This document shows, piece by piece, positions 23,655-31,597 of a stretch of 32,388 nucleotides of DNA. Numbering within the stretch: position 1 is the stretch's first letter; every line of letters begins with the position of its first letter. The stretch is taken from contig JAJYTA010000035.1 in NCBI GenBank assembly GCA_021793295.1, positions 1 through 32,388 of the forward strand, written 5' to 3'. The translations under genes and the position numbers were made by a program. The DNA comes from Actinomycetes bacterium (GTDB lineage: Bacteria; Actinomycetota; Actinomycetes; Jiangellales; Jiangellaceae). The notes under the pieces are model-generated. The model saw only the letters and a list, made by a program, of their open reading frames with translations, was not told where the DNA came from and searched no databases.

Positions 23655-25967
23655 ATGCACGCAGATCGGGCCCACCGCGACAGCGCAGGCTCCCGGCCGC
23701 TTCCGGCGGGCGCGAGCCGGGTCTTCGCGCGCCTGATCTTCGTCGCGGCGAGCCTGACCGCGGTCGTCCTGTCCACCATGGGCGTGAGCGCGCCGTCGGC
23801 TCACGCGGCCGGCACGCCCGAGGACGACGGGACATCCCAGCCCGGCGTGGTGCTCATCGGCATCGCCGGACTCGAATGGCCCGACGTCACAGCCGAGGAC
23901 ATGCCGACGCTGCATGACATGACCGGTTCGCAGGCTGCGGCGTCGTTGACCGTGCGTACGGTGCGCTCACGCACCTGTGTGGTCGACGGCTGGCTCACCG
24001 TCAGCGCCGGGAGCCGGGCCACCGACCTTCAGGACACCGACGCCGACAACGAGAACGACCGGTTCTGCCGCCGCCCACCCGACCCGACCGCGACCGAAGG
24101 CGGCGGCGTCGTGGTACCTGGCTGGCGGGCCCTGCAACAGCAGCAGGACGAGAACTCGTACAACGCCCAGATCGGCCTGCTCGGCGACCGGATCGCCGAG
24201 ACCGGCTCGTGCGCCACCGCGGTCGGGCCGGGAGCGGCGATGGCGCTGGCCGACTCCACCGGGCACGTGAGTTCGTACCGGCCGCTCAGCTCGGGCGTGG
24301 ACCGGTCGCTGCTGAGCGAGTGTCCCGTCACCGTCGTCGACCTCGGCGGGTTGCCGCCGCCGGCGCCGGCCGGAAGTGAGGAAGCCGAGGAGCAGGAGCA
24401 GCGAGAGTCTCGTCGGCAGGTCGCCCGAGGCATCGACCGGCTGGTCGCTGACATCGTCGCCGAGCTCCCAGCCGACACCGCCGTCCTGATCGCCGGGTTG
24501 GCCGACAGCTCGGCCACGGCCGTACCCCTGCCCGACGAGCCCAACCCGGTCCCGCCCGCGGGGTTGCGCGCCGCGATCGCCGCCGGTCCGCAGGTCGGTG
24601 GCGGCGAGTTCGGAGCCGAATGGCTCACGTCGTCGTCGACACATTGGAAGGGGCTCGTCCAGCTCACCGACGTGGCTCCGACGTTGCTCGCCTACGCCGG
24701 GGCGCAGGATCCGTCCCAGGACTTCTCCGGCCGGCCCTGGACCACCGCGGGAGCGCACCCGGGCACGTCGGAAGAGACCATCACGGCGCTCGTCGGCGTC
24801 GACCGGGGCGCTGACATCTACCGGACCCAGTCCGGGCCGTTCTTCCAGATCCTGGGCATCGGGCACCTGGTGATCGCGCTGGGCGCACTCCTGCTGTTGC
24901 GTCGCCGCGGCGATGGCAGCAGGCCGGCGATCTTGCGCGTGGTCCAGGTCGTGGCGCTGGCCGCCGCTGCCGCGCCGGTGGCGTCGTACCTGGCCAATCT
25001 CAGCCGGTGGTGGCGACAGGATCAGCCGAGCGCCGTGCTGTGGGCCTCCATCGTCGCCTTCACCCTCGCGCTGACCGTCGTCGCGCTGGCCGGGCCGTGG
25101 CGGCGCCGGCTGTATGGCCCGCCGGGTGTCGTCGCCGGGGTGACCGCGACGGTGCTGGCCGTGGACGTCGCCAGCGGCTCCACACTGCAGCAGAGCAGCC
25201 TGCTGGGTCTGTCGCCGCTGGTCGCCGGGCGCTTCTACGGATTCGGCAACATCCCGTTCGCGATCTTCGTGGTGGCGAGCCTGGTGGCTGCGGCGGCGCT
25301 GGGCCAGTGGCTCATCGATCGAGGGCACAGCCGCCGGGTCGCCGCCGTCGCCGTCGCGGCGGTCGGTCTGGTCGCCGTCGTGGTCGACGGCGCGCCGCAA
25401 GCCGGCGCCGACGTCGGCGGCATTCTCGCCGCGATTCCCGGCTTCGCCGTCCTGGTCATGGGCACGCTCGGGACCCGCGTCACCGTCCTGCGCATCGCCC
25501 TGGCCGGGTTCGGGGCCACCGTCTTGTTCTTCGCCTTCGCCTGGCTCGACTGGCTGCGTCCGCCGGGATCGCGCACGCATTTCGGCAGCTTCTTCGCCGA
25601 TGTGCTCTCCGGCCAAGCGATGACGGTCATCCTGCGCAAGGCCGAGGCTTCGATCGGCACGTTGTCGCGCTGGCCGAGCTACGGGTGGATCGTGCCGATC
25701 GCCTACCTGGTCATCCTCTGGTTGATGCGCTCCGACGTCGCCGGGGTCCGGCTGACGATCCGCGGCTGGCCACTGATGCCCTACATGGTGTGGTCGGCGT
25801 TGCTCACCGGCGCCGCCGGGTTCGCCGCCAACGATTCCGGCATCATCGTGCCGGCGCTGCTGCTCACCGTGGGCGTGCCACTCGCTGTCACCGCGGTCGC
25901 GGCCGCACAGCGTGCCGCGCCGATACCTGTCGAAGATCCTGAACTGGTCAGTCGTTCCGGCCCCTAG
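23655..25967 (+). CDS. Large membrane protein with extracytoplasmic alkaline-phosphatase-like domain
   Basis: This protein of about 770 residues has a signal-like segment (ARLIFVAASLTAVVLSTMGV, cut near SAHAAG) and a secreted domain of about 330 residues. The secreted domain starts PGVVLIGIAGLEWPDV and continues SLTVRTVRSRTCVVDGWLTVSAG and LVQLTDVAPTLLAYAG. The strand-helix order and DVAPTLL suggest an alkaline-phosphatase-like fold, but the metal-binding Asp/His set is not clear, so catalysis is doubtful. The C-terminal half has about ten TM segments, including a GRFYGFGNIPFAIFV motif. It appears to be a conserved actinobacterial envelope protein of unknown role. ATG 23655 follows TACCGT (23641-23646) by 8 nt. 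ATG 23619 or 23625 are alternatives. It converges on the glycosyltransferase gene with 2 bp between. Confidence 0.8.
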   Translation: MHADRAHRDSAGSRPLPAGASRVFARLIFVAASLTAVVLSTMGVSAPSAHAAGTPEDDGTSQPGVVLIGIAGLEWPDVTAEDMPTLHDMTGSQAAASLTVRTVRSRTCVVDGWLTVSAGSRATDLQDTDADNENDRFCRRPPDPTATEGGGVVVPGWRALQQQQDENSYNAQIGLLGDRIAETGSCATAVGPGAAMALADSTGHVSSYRPLSSGVDRSLLSECPVTVVDLGGLPPPAPAGSEEAEEQEQRESRRQVARGIDRLVADIVAELPADTAVLIAGLADSSATAVPLPDEPNPVPPAGLRAAIAAGPQVGGGEFGAEWLTSSSTHWKGLVQLTDVAPTLLAYAGAQDPSQDFSGRPWTTAGAHPGTSEETITALVGVDRGADIYRTQSGPFFQILGIGHLVIALGALLLLRRRGDGSRPAILRVVQVVALAAAAAPVASYLANLSRWWRQDQPSAVLWASIVAFTLALTVVALAGPWRRRLYGPPGVVAGVTATVLAVDVASGSTLQQSSLLGLSPLVAGRFYGFGNIPFAIFVVASLVAAAALGQWLIDRGHSRRVAAVAVAAVGLVAVVVDGAPQAGADVGGILAAIPGFAVLVMGTLGTRVTVLRIALAGFGATVLFFAFAWLDWLRPPGSRTHFGSFFADVLSGQAMTVILRKAEASIGTLSRWPSYGWIVPIAYLVILWLMRSDVAGVRLTIRGWPLMPYMVWSALLTGAAGFAANDSGIIVPALLLTVGVPLAVTAVAAAQRAAPIPVEDPELVSRSGP

Positions 25968-25969
25968 CT

Positions 25970-26728
25970 TCAGCGGGTGCGGCGCAGGCGGGCCGGCAGC
26001 GACGGCGGGATGCCCCGCGCCGCGAGCGCCCGCAGGACATGGGCGTACTGGCGGGCACGGTGGAGTTGAGCGGCCAGGTCGGTGCCGGTCACTCGGTGGT
26101 GGAACTCCACCTCCACCTCCACGACCCGCATGCCCTGCCGCAGCAGGTCGATCGTCAACGCCGTCTCCACGCCGAAACCCGGTGCCAGCGGCAGCGCCGC
26201 CTGGAACGCGGCGCGCGTGAGGCAGCGCTGACCGGACAGCGGCTGGGTGGGGCGCCAGCCCGTCGCGCGTTCGATGCCGTTGCGGGCCAGGTCGACCACC
26301 AGGCCACGCCCGCCCCCCGCGGTCCGCTGCGTCGGCAGCACGGCGATCGTCATGTCGGCCTCGCCGCTGGTCACCGGAGTCGTCAACGGTCCCGCGTTGG
26401 CGGCGGTGTCTTCCAGATCTGCGTCGAGAAAGAGCAGCGCGCGCGGCGCCGTGCGGTCGCTCTCGCGGGCCTCCATGGCGGCCACGGCCGTCGCCCCGGT
26501 CTCCATCGCCGCAGCCTTGCCCCGGTTGCGGGAATGCCCCACGACGACGGCGCCGGCTTCGGCCGCCGCCGGCGAGGTGCGGTCGGTGGAGCCGTCATCC
26601 ACCACGACGACGAGGTCGACCTCGGCCAGGGACGCCGTGGCTGTCACCGTCGCAGCGATGCGTTGCTGTTCGTCCTTGGCCGGAATGATGGCTGCGACAC
26701 CCTGGACGTGCGCCTCGTGGTTGGTCAT
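25970..26728 (-). CDS. Family 2 glycosyltransferase
   Basis: This 252-residue GT-A enzyme begins AAIIPAKDEQQRIAATV. The nucleotide-binding acid region is VVVDDGSTDRT, the DxD metal motif is FLDADLED, and the acceptor-side motif is SGQRCLTRAAFQ. There are no membrane segments, so it is a cytoplasmic or membrane-peripheral enzyme of the polyprenyl-phosphate or glucosyl-3-phosphoglycerate-like branch. The sugar and acceptor are not decidable. The ATG at 26728 has TAAGCT (26737-26742 on the minus strand) 8 bp upstream. It converges with the large membrane protein gene, which may act in the same envelope pathway, and diverges from arginine deiminase. Confidence 0.85.
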   Translation of the reverse strand: MTNHEAHVQGVAAIIPAKDEQQRIAATVTATASLAEVDLVVVVDDGSTDRTSPAAAEAGAVVVGHSRNRGKAAAMETGATAVAAMEARESDRTAPRALLFLDADLEDTAANAGPLTTPVTSGEADMTIAVLPTQRTAGGGRGLVVDLARNGIERATGWRPTQPLSGQRCLTRAAFQAALPLAPGFGVETALTIDLLRQGMRVVEVEVEFHHRVTGTDLAAQLHRARQYAHVLRALAARGIPPSLPARLRRTR

Positions 26729-26736
26729 GACCGCCT

Positions 26737-26742
26737 AGCTTA
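26737..26742 (-). promoter_or_regulatory. -10 element of glycosyltransferase gene
   Basis: TAAGCT on the minus strand ends 8 bp before the ATG at 26728. No -35 match is evident. It supports a leaderless or near-leaderless transcript. Confidence 0.4.
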
Positions 26743-26806
26743 GAAGCGCCGGGACGGTGGTGACGGCCACGCCTGATGGTCCATGTTGCCACTGCTCGGG
26801 TTGGCG

Positions 26807-26812
26807 TAACCT
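26807..26812 (+). promoter_or_regulatory. -10 element of arginine deiminase gene
   Basis: TAACCT ends 8 bp before ATG 26821. TTGCCA (26786-26791) lies 15 bp upstream as a possible -35. Both elements lie in the 92-bp gap shared with the divergent glycosyltransferase gene. Confidence 0.5.
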
Positions 26813-26820
26813 CAGCAGCG

Positions 26821-28062
26821 ATGATGACCTCGATGAGTACGGACCCGGTGGGGACCGTCGACAACGAAGTAGGCCGCCTGCGTACGGTCCTGTTGCACCG
26901 GCCGGGGGCTGAGCTGAAGCGGCTGACGCCGCGCAACAACGACACTCTCCTGTTCGACGGCATCCCGTGGGTCGGTCGCGCGCAGGACGAGCACGATGCC
27001 TTCGCCGAGGTTCTGCGCCAGCACGGCGTTGAAGTGATCTACCTCGTCGACCTGCTCATCGAGGCGCTCGCCATCGAGCCGGCCCGGCGCGAGTGTATCG
27101 ACGCCGTGCTGGCGGACCCGCGGCATGGCGACACCCTTCGGGCGGTGCTGCGCGCGCATCTGGACGCGCTGCACCCGGAGGACCTCGCCCAGGTCCTCGT
27201 GGCCGGTATCGCGCCGGAGGAACTCAGCGGCGGCCGGGGGCTCGTCTACGGCCTGACCGACCAGCACGACTTCGTCGTGGACCCGCTGCCGAACCTGCTG
27301 TTCACCCGCGACTCCGCGCTGTGGATCGGCGACCGGGTGGCAGTGACCAGCCTGGCGATGGCCGCTCGCAAGCGTGAGACCAGCCTGACGTCGGCCATCT
27401 ACCGCCATCATCCGCGCTTCGCCGGCGTCGAGCGGGTGTACGGGCCGGAGTTGGAGAGCCTCGAAGGCGGCGATGTGCTGTTGCTCGGGCAGGGGGTGGT
27501 CGCGGTCGGCACCGGCGAGCGGACCACACCGGCCGGTGTGGAACGGCTGGCCCGCAACGTGCTGAGTCGAGGACTGGCCCACACCGTGCTGGCCGTGCCG
27601 ATCGCGCAGGACCGCGCGACGATGCACCTGGACACCGTGTGCACGATGGTGGACGAAGACGCGATCCTCATGTACCCCAACGTGGCTGACGAGCTGACTG
27701 CGCTGCCCGTGCGGTGGGACGACGACGACATCGTCGTCGACCAGCCGGCGCCCTTCCTGGAGGCCGCGGCCAAGGCCATGGGGATCGATGCGCTGCGCAT
27801 GATCGAAACCGGGCTCGACCCGGTGACCGCCGAGCGGGAGCAGTGGGACGACGGCAACAACACGCTGGCCATCGGACCCCGACTGGCCGTGGCCTACGAG
27901 CGCAACATCGAGACCAACGCACAGCTCGAGGACGCCGGTATCGAGGTGGTGCGCATCGCCGGGAGCGAGGTGGGTTCCGGGCGCGGAGGGCCGCGATGCA
28001 TGTCGTGTCCGATTCGACGCGAATCGAGTCGATCCGGCGGCGAAAATCGCCCGGACGCGTGA
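26821..28062 (+). CDS. arcA: Arginine deiminase
   Basis: This 413-residue enzyme turns arginine into citrulline and ammonia. Family features are the N-terminal [15 protein letters not shown], the substrate-binding FTRDSALWI, the catalytic histidine in TMHLDTV (H269) and the nucleophilic cysteine in [10 protein letters not shown] (C396). About 17 extra polar residues follow the usual C-terminal arginine region. No arcB (ornithine carbamoyltransferase) or arcC (carbamate kinase) is adjacent, so it may work for arginine use or ammonia release and not as a full ADI pathway. The first ATG (26821) is chosen from the -10 distance. ATG 26824 and 26833 are possible. A strong terminator follows. Confidence 0.95.
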   Translation: MMTSMSTDPVGTVDNEVGRLRTVLLHRPGAELKRLTPRNNDTLLFDGIPWVGRAQDEHDAFAEVLRQHGVEVIYLVDLLIEALAIEPARRECIDAVLADPRHGDTLRAVLRAHLDALHPEDLAQVLVAGIAPEELSGGRGLVYGLTDQHDFVVDPLPNLLFTRDSALWIGDRVAVTSLAMAARKRETSLTSAIYRHHPRFAGVERVYGPELESLEGGDVLLLGQGVVAVGTGERTTPAGVERLARNVLSRGLAHTVLAVPIAQDRATMHLDTVCTMVDEDAILMYPNVADELTALPVRWDDDDIVVDQPAPFLEAAAKAMGIDALRMIETGLDPVTAEREQWDDGNNTLAIGPRLAVAYERNIETNAQLEDAGIEVVRIAGSEVGSGRGGPRCMSCPIRRESSRSGGENRPDA

Positions 28063-28169
28063 CGGACGGGGCCGCAGCTTCCGGTTGAGACCAGACCGTA
28101 ACGTCATGAAAACAAAGAAGTTCTCATTCTGTCGTTCTTCTGGCGCGAATCGCTAGTAGTCTGGATCAA

Positions 28170-28215
28170 GACCCCGATCGCTCATGTTCCCCCGTCGTGA
28201 GCGGTCGGGGTCTTT
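28170..28215 (+). terminator. Rho-independent-type terminator after arcA
   Basis: GACCCCGATCGCTCA (28170-28184) pairs with TGAGCGGTCGGGGTC (28198-28212), giving 15 pairs with one G-T, around a 13-nt C-rich loop, then TTT. It is the strongest hairpin in the window. It stands 107 bp after the arcA stop, behind an AT-richer stretch. On the minus strand no T-run follows. Confidence 0.8.
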
Positions 28216-28275
28216 CGCGTGCGGGCTCTCGTGTCCGGAGCGCGAGCACCCGGCGGTACCGCCAGGGCGGCGATG

Positions 28276-29196
28276 TCAGCGGATGGTCACCTGGCGGTTG
28301 GCCAGCCCTGAGCGGGCGCGACGCTGGTCACGGTCGAGGGGGGTGCTGTCGGCCACCGCCGCGGTCAGCCGCTCGCCGAACGCGGCAGCCGGCTCCTCCA
28401 CGTCGGCCGCGGGCGTGCCGTCGACCAGATCCCATACCGGGACGAGCACGCCGTTCGTGCGGAACGTGCCCAGCAGCCGGGTTCCCTCGCCGAGGTTGTC
28501 GGCACCGGCAGCGCGCAGCCGGGCCAATCCGTCCAGCAGCGGCTCCTCGTCATGGGGAAGCACCCATCGCACCTGGTCGCGGTCGCCGAGGCTGCACCAG
28601 TACGCGGCGGTCACCGAGGTCAGCCGGGCCGCCGGGACGATGGCGGAGTTGGCTTCGTCGAGCGCCGAGCGGACCTCTACCGGTGGTGTCGACTCCGGGT
28701 CGAGCCAGTAGTCGAAACCGTCGTGAACGGTCACGTCGAAATCGGCGTCGAGATCGATCAGATCGTGCAGCCGCGGCGCCTCAGGTGGCCGCGGCCCGGG
28801 GTCGACCGGGCCGCCGGGCTCGGCGGCCAACGCGGTCGTGAGGACGTGCCCCAAATCGGCGGCGGGATCGCCACTGGCGGCCACGGTCTGCAAGGCGAGC
28901 AGGATCTCACCGTTGTCACGAACCAACGCCGGCGCCGCCCCCGGCAGCAGGGTGCACACGACGACGCTTCGGTCGGCATGTTCGCCGGTCAGGGAAATCG
29001 TCGCGGTGGCCGCGGAGACGATCTCGCGCATGGCCACCCAGTCGCATTCGCCGGGTAGGCCGGCGAAGGGACGCGCGACGTAGTGCCGTCCGGCATCGCG
29101 GGCGCGCTTGCCGTGACAGACCTTGTAGCGCTTGCCGGAGCCGCAGGGACACGGCTGCCGCGGGCCGACTTCAGGGACCTCAGTACTCGCAGTCAC
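28276..29196 (-). CDS. SEC-C motif protein (DUF5926-like)
   Basis: This 306-residue protein has an N-terminal SEC-C zinc knuckle, PCPCGSGKRYKVCHG (15-29, with C16, C18, C27 and H28 as ligands). An acidic globular region with no recognised catalytic motif follows. The layout fits the DUF5926 family of actinobacteria, whose role is unknown. SEC-C knuckles bind zinc and often contact proteins, as in SecA. The GTG at 29196 lies 8 bp after TACGCT (29205-29210), with CTGACC as a plausible -35 17 bp further up, and there is no ribosome site. The gene for an anti-sigma-like ATPase ends 52 bp upstream on the same strand. Confidence 0.85.
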   Translation of the reverse strand: MTASTEVPEVGPRQPCPCGSGKRYKVCHGKRARDAGRHYVARPFAGLPGECDWVAMREIVSAATATISLTGEHADRSVVVCTLLPGAAPALVRDNGEILLALQTVAASGDPAADLGHVLTTALAAEPGGPVDPGPRPPEAPRLHDLIDLDADFDVTVHDGFDYWLDPESTPPVEVRSALDEANSAIVPAARLTSVTAAYWCSLGDRDQVRWVLPHDEEPLLDGLARLRAAGADNLGEGTRLLGTFRTNGVLVPVWDLVDGTPAADVEEPAAAFGERLTAAVADSTPLDRDQRRARSGLANRQVTIR

Positions 29197-29204
29197 AACT
29201 GGCG

Positions 29205-29233
29205 AGCGTATCGGGTCGCCGCCACCTGGTCAG
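29205..29233 (-). promoter_or_regulatory. Promoter of SEC-C protein gene
   Basis: Read on the minus strand, CTGACC (29233-29228) and TACGCT (29210-29205) are 17 bp apart. The start GTG follows 8 bp after the -10, which predicts a leaderless message. Confidence 0.5.
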
Positions 29234-29248
29234 TACGGACCGTCGACT

Positions 29249-29701
29249 TCAAGGCGACGGGTTCCACGGGCCGACGAGCGCGTGCACGCTGACCCGGCCA
29301 GGTTCGGAATCGACGCCCCACTCGAGCGCCACGGCATCGACGATGGACAGCCCACGCCCGTCATCGTCTGCCGAACCGGGCTGGCGCAACTGCGGACGCT
29401 CCGGACCGCCACCGTCGGTGACATTGATCATGATGCGATCGTCCACGACGGTCCACTTCAAGCCCACGGCCGGTGGCAGATCGCCGGAGCGGATCGGCTG
29501 CGCGTGCAGGATCGCGTTGGTGACGAGTTCGGTCACCACGATCAGCGCGTTCTCGATGACCGATGCGGGCAGACCGCTGTGCTTGAGGTCGTCGGCGACC
29601 ACATGGCGCGCGTGCGGCACGCTGCTGACCGCGCTGGTCAGCTCGATGGCTCGAACGTGGTCGGTTCGAGCCTCACGTTTCGCGGCCACCACTCGGCCCA
29701 C
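29249..29701 (-). CDS. ATP-binding regulator, RsbW/HATPase_c family
   Basis: This 150-residue GHKL ATPase domain has the N-box ELVTNAILHA (Glu and Asn for Mg-ATP), the G1 box VTDGGGPERP and the G2 box GRGLSIVDAV. There is no sensor or phosphoacceptor domain. This is the single-domain layout of anti-sigma/SpoIIAB-type serine kinases, abundant in actinomycetes, which bind a sigma factor or anti-sigma antagonist. No partner gene lies beside it. The GTG at 29701 has GGAAGGAG 8 nt upstream and is preferred over GTG 29755, which lacks a ribosome site. The upstream 348-bp gap is shared with the divergent flavohemoglobin-like gene. Confidence 0.85.
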   Translation of the reverse strand: MGRVVAAKREARTDHVRAIELTSAVSSVPHARHVVADDLKHSGLPASVIENALIVVTELVTNAILHAQPIRSGDLPPAVGLKWTVVDDRIMINVTDGGGPERPQLRQPGSADDDGRGLSIVDAVALEWGVDSEPGRVSVHALVGPWNPSP

Positions 29702-29809
29702 TGGTCGCACTCCTTCCGCCGAACGCACGCACACCCGCTGTGAAGTGGTGCCCACTCACGAGCATCGCCAAACCTTTCGCCAGTGAACCATGCCCGGCGA
29801 CGTATAGTC

Positions 29810-29825
29810 CACATGTTGAGATGTG
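29810..29825. promoter_or_regulatory. Palindrome CACAT-N6-ATGTG in divergent intergenic region
   Basis: The perfect 5-bp arms CACAT/ATGTG with a 6-nt spacer lie in the AT-richest part of the gap between the HATPase gene and the flavohemoglobin-like gene. It could be an operator for either promoter. The arms are short, so chance is not excluded. Confidence 0.35.
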
Positions 29826-29893
29826 ATTCTGTCATTTCTCACGCTGCGTCATCAACGTAGTCGCAGGCCGATCGGGTTCATCGTCACCCTAGG

Positions 29894-29906
29894 TAACCAG
29901 GGGTTA
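29894..29906. promoter_or_regulatory. Palindrome TAACC-AGG-GGTTA upstream of flavohemoglobin-like gene
   Basis: A 13-bp perfect palindrome with 5-bp arms, flanked by a second imperfect dyad (CCCT...AGGG, 29887-29902). It lies about 145 bp before the start. No known regulator is assigned. Confidence 0.35.
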
Positions 29907-30049
29907 TGCAGATGCACGCGCAGCTGGGCGACGCATACGGCGTCGGTGGCGATGCCCTCCTCGCGCTGTTATGTCCGTCCGTGCCTCTTCCTTCCGTGTC
30001 GAAGTTGCCGGCGGAACGCTAAGTTAGGGCCGGGGCGGAGAGGATGACG

Positions 30050-31507
30050 ATGTGGACTCACACCCGGTCTTCGGGACGACGCGGGCCGAAAGGTGGGCGC
30101 ACGGGGGGCGCCACAGGCGACGCGGTGATCGATGCGGCCGGATTCGACGCCGGCGCTTCGTTTGACGGGGAGTCGCGTGACGGCGAGGACGACGCCGCCT
30201 GGTTCGGCGTCGATCAGGTTCAGGTGGACACTGAGGAGCCGATGCGTGGGGACGACCGGGTGGCGGAGGTCCACGAATTGTACGGCGAACGAGACACTGA
30301 GAACGTCCACCGCCATGCGGCCGACGCCCATGCCACGCGGCGTGCTGCCGCGGACCATGCGCGGGCGAGCGCCGAACCACAAGTGCGCTCGATGGGCTTC
30401 GACACCGAAGCGCTACGGGAGACGCTGGCCATGGTCGGCGACCGCCTGGACGAGCTCGGCGTCGATTTCTACGGCCGCTTCTTCGCGCTGGCTCCCGAGG
30501 CCCGGGAGCTGTTCGGGCCCAGCATGGAGGTGCAGCGCTCGCGTCTGCTCGGTGCTCTGGTGCGTATCGTCGGCACCGCCGACAACCGCGACGAGCTCGT
30601 GCCCTACCTCGAGGGTCTCGGCCGCGATCATCGCAAGTTCGGCGTCATCGACCAGCACTACGCACCGCTGGGAACCGCGCTGATCCTGGCGCTGCGCAAC
30701 ATGCTCGGCGACAAGTGGCAGCCGAGGCACGAGCAGGCCTGGATCGAGGCGTACGACGCCGTGGCGATGGCGATGTCCAGCGCTGCGGCCCGTGATGCCG
30801 TCATCTCGCCGCCGTGGTGGGACGCCGAGGTGGTCTATCACCGCCGGATCCTCGACGAGCTCGCGATCATTCAGGTCCGCCCGCACACCGACTTCCCCTA
30901 CCGCCCGGGCCAATATGCCTCCATCACGTCGCCGCGACGGCCGAAGATCTGGCGGGCGTACTCCATGGCCTCAGCGCCGCGCGATGACGGACTGGTCGAG
31001 TTCCACGTGCGCTCGGTCGGCGCCGGCTGGGTCAGCAGCGCGCTGGTCTGGCGTACCGAACCCGGCGACATCCTGCACCTCGGTGCGCCGCAGGGGGACG
31101 ACATCGCCAGCCCGCGCTCCGAGAACGACCTGCTCTGCATCGCCGGTGGCACCGGTATCGCGCCGGTGCTGGCCACGCTCCAAGAGCTCGAGCAGCGCCA
31201 GGACGGCCGCCGGGTGCACGTGTTCTACGCCGGTCGCGACCGCGACCACCTGTACGCGTTGCCACACCTGGAGTCCATCGGCGTGCGTTATCGCCGATTG
31301 ACCGTCGTGCCGGTGGTCTCGCCCGATGGCCCGACCGACCGCAGCCCCGACTTGATGGGCAACATCGTGGCGGCCTATGGCGACTGGCGGAAACACCGCG
31401 TCTACGTCGCAGGTCCCAGTTCGATGGTCTCCACGAGCCTCGAACGGCTGCGCGCCCAAGGAGTGCCCGACGAGCAGATCGTCCACGACGACTACGGACT
31501 CTGGTGA
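30050..31507 (+). CDS. Flavohemoglobin-like protein (globin + FAD/NAD domains) with N-terminal extension
   Basis: The product of about 485 residues has three parts. Residues about 1-115 are an acidic, His/Arg-rich extension not found in standard flavohemoglobins. A globin follows with B10 Tyr (DFYGRFF), a glutamine at the distal position (EVQRSRLL), proximal His (GRDHRKFG) and AWIEAYDAVA. A reductase part comes last, with the FAD motif RAYSMAS and the NAD(P) motif GGTGIAPV, ending at the VYVAGPSSMV strand. All residues for heme, FAD and NAD(P)H are there, so NO dioxygenation or similar redox chemistry is likely. ATG 30050 follows GGAGAGG (30037-30043). ATG 30044 overlaps that site. Internal ATGs at 30242 and 30392 would remove part or all of the extension. 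Confidence 0.85.
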   Translation: MWTHTRSSGRRGPKGGRTGGATGDAVIDAAGFDAGASFDGESRDGEDDAAWFGVDQVQVDTEEPMRGDDRVAEVHELYGERDTENVHRHAADAHATRRAAADHARASAEPQVRSMGFDTEALRETLAMVGDRLDELGVDFYGRFFALAPEARELFGPSMEVQRSRLLGALVRIVGTADNRDELVPYLEGLGRDHRKFGVIDQHYAPLGTALILALRNMLGDKWQPRHEQAWIEAYDAVAMAMSSAAARDAVISPPWWDAEVVYHRRILDELAIIQVRPHTDFPYRPGQYASITSPRRPKIWRAYSMASAPRDDGLVEFHVRSVGAGWVSSALVWRTEPGDILHLGAPQGDDIASPRSENDLLCIAGGTGIAPVLATLQELEQRQDGRRVHVFYAGRDRDHLYALPHLESIGVRYRRLTVVPVVSPDGPTDRSPDLMGNIVAAYGDWRKHRVYVAGPSSMVSTSLERLRAQGVPDEQIVHDDYGLW

Positions 31508-31519
31508 TCTATCGCCGCG

Positions 31520-31557
31520 TCTAGCGAACTCTAGGATCAGAACTAGATTCCGCTAGA
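31520..31557. promoter_or_regulatory. Four-CTAG palindromic operator-like site
   Basis: CTAG occurs at 31521, 31531, 31543 and 31553, at steps of 10, 12 and 10 bp. The outer arms TCTAGCG (31520-31526) and CGCTAGA (31551-31557) are a perfect inverted repeat and the inner TCTAG/CTAGA are inverted too. CTAG is normally rare in such genomes. It lies between two convergent stops (31507 and 31598). A GAGAGG and GTG follow it at 31556-31563, opening only a 19-codon frame. Confidence 0.6.
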
Positions 31558-31597
31558 GAGGTGGAGACAGCGGCTCGGTCCCGTCCTAGCGCGGCCG

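Noticed and set aside
23967-25616. 549-codon open minus-strand frame
   Set aside because: It is the complement of the large membrane protein gene. The GC-rich third position keeps the opposite frame open.
26812-28107. 431-codon open minus-strand frame
   Set aside because: It is antisense to arginine deiminase, whose catalytic residues are all on the plus strand.
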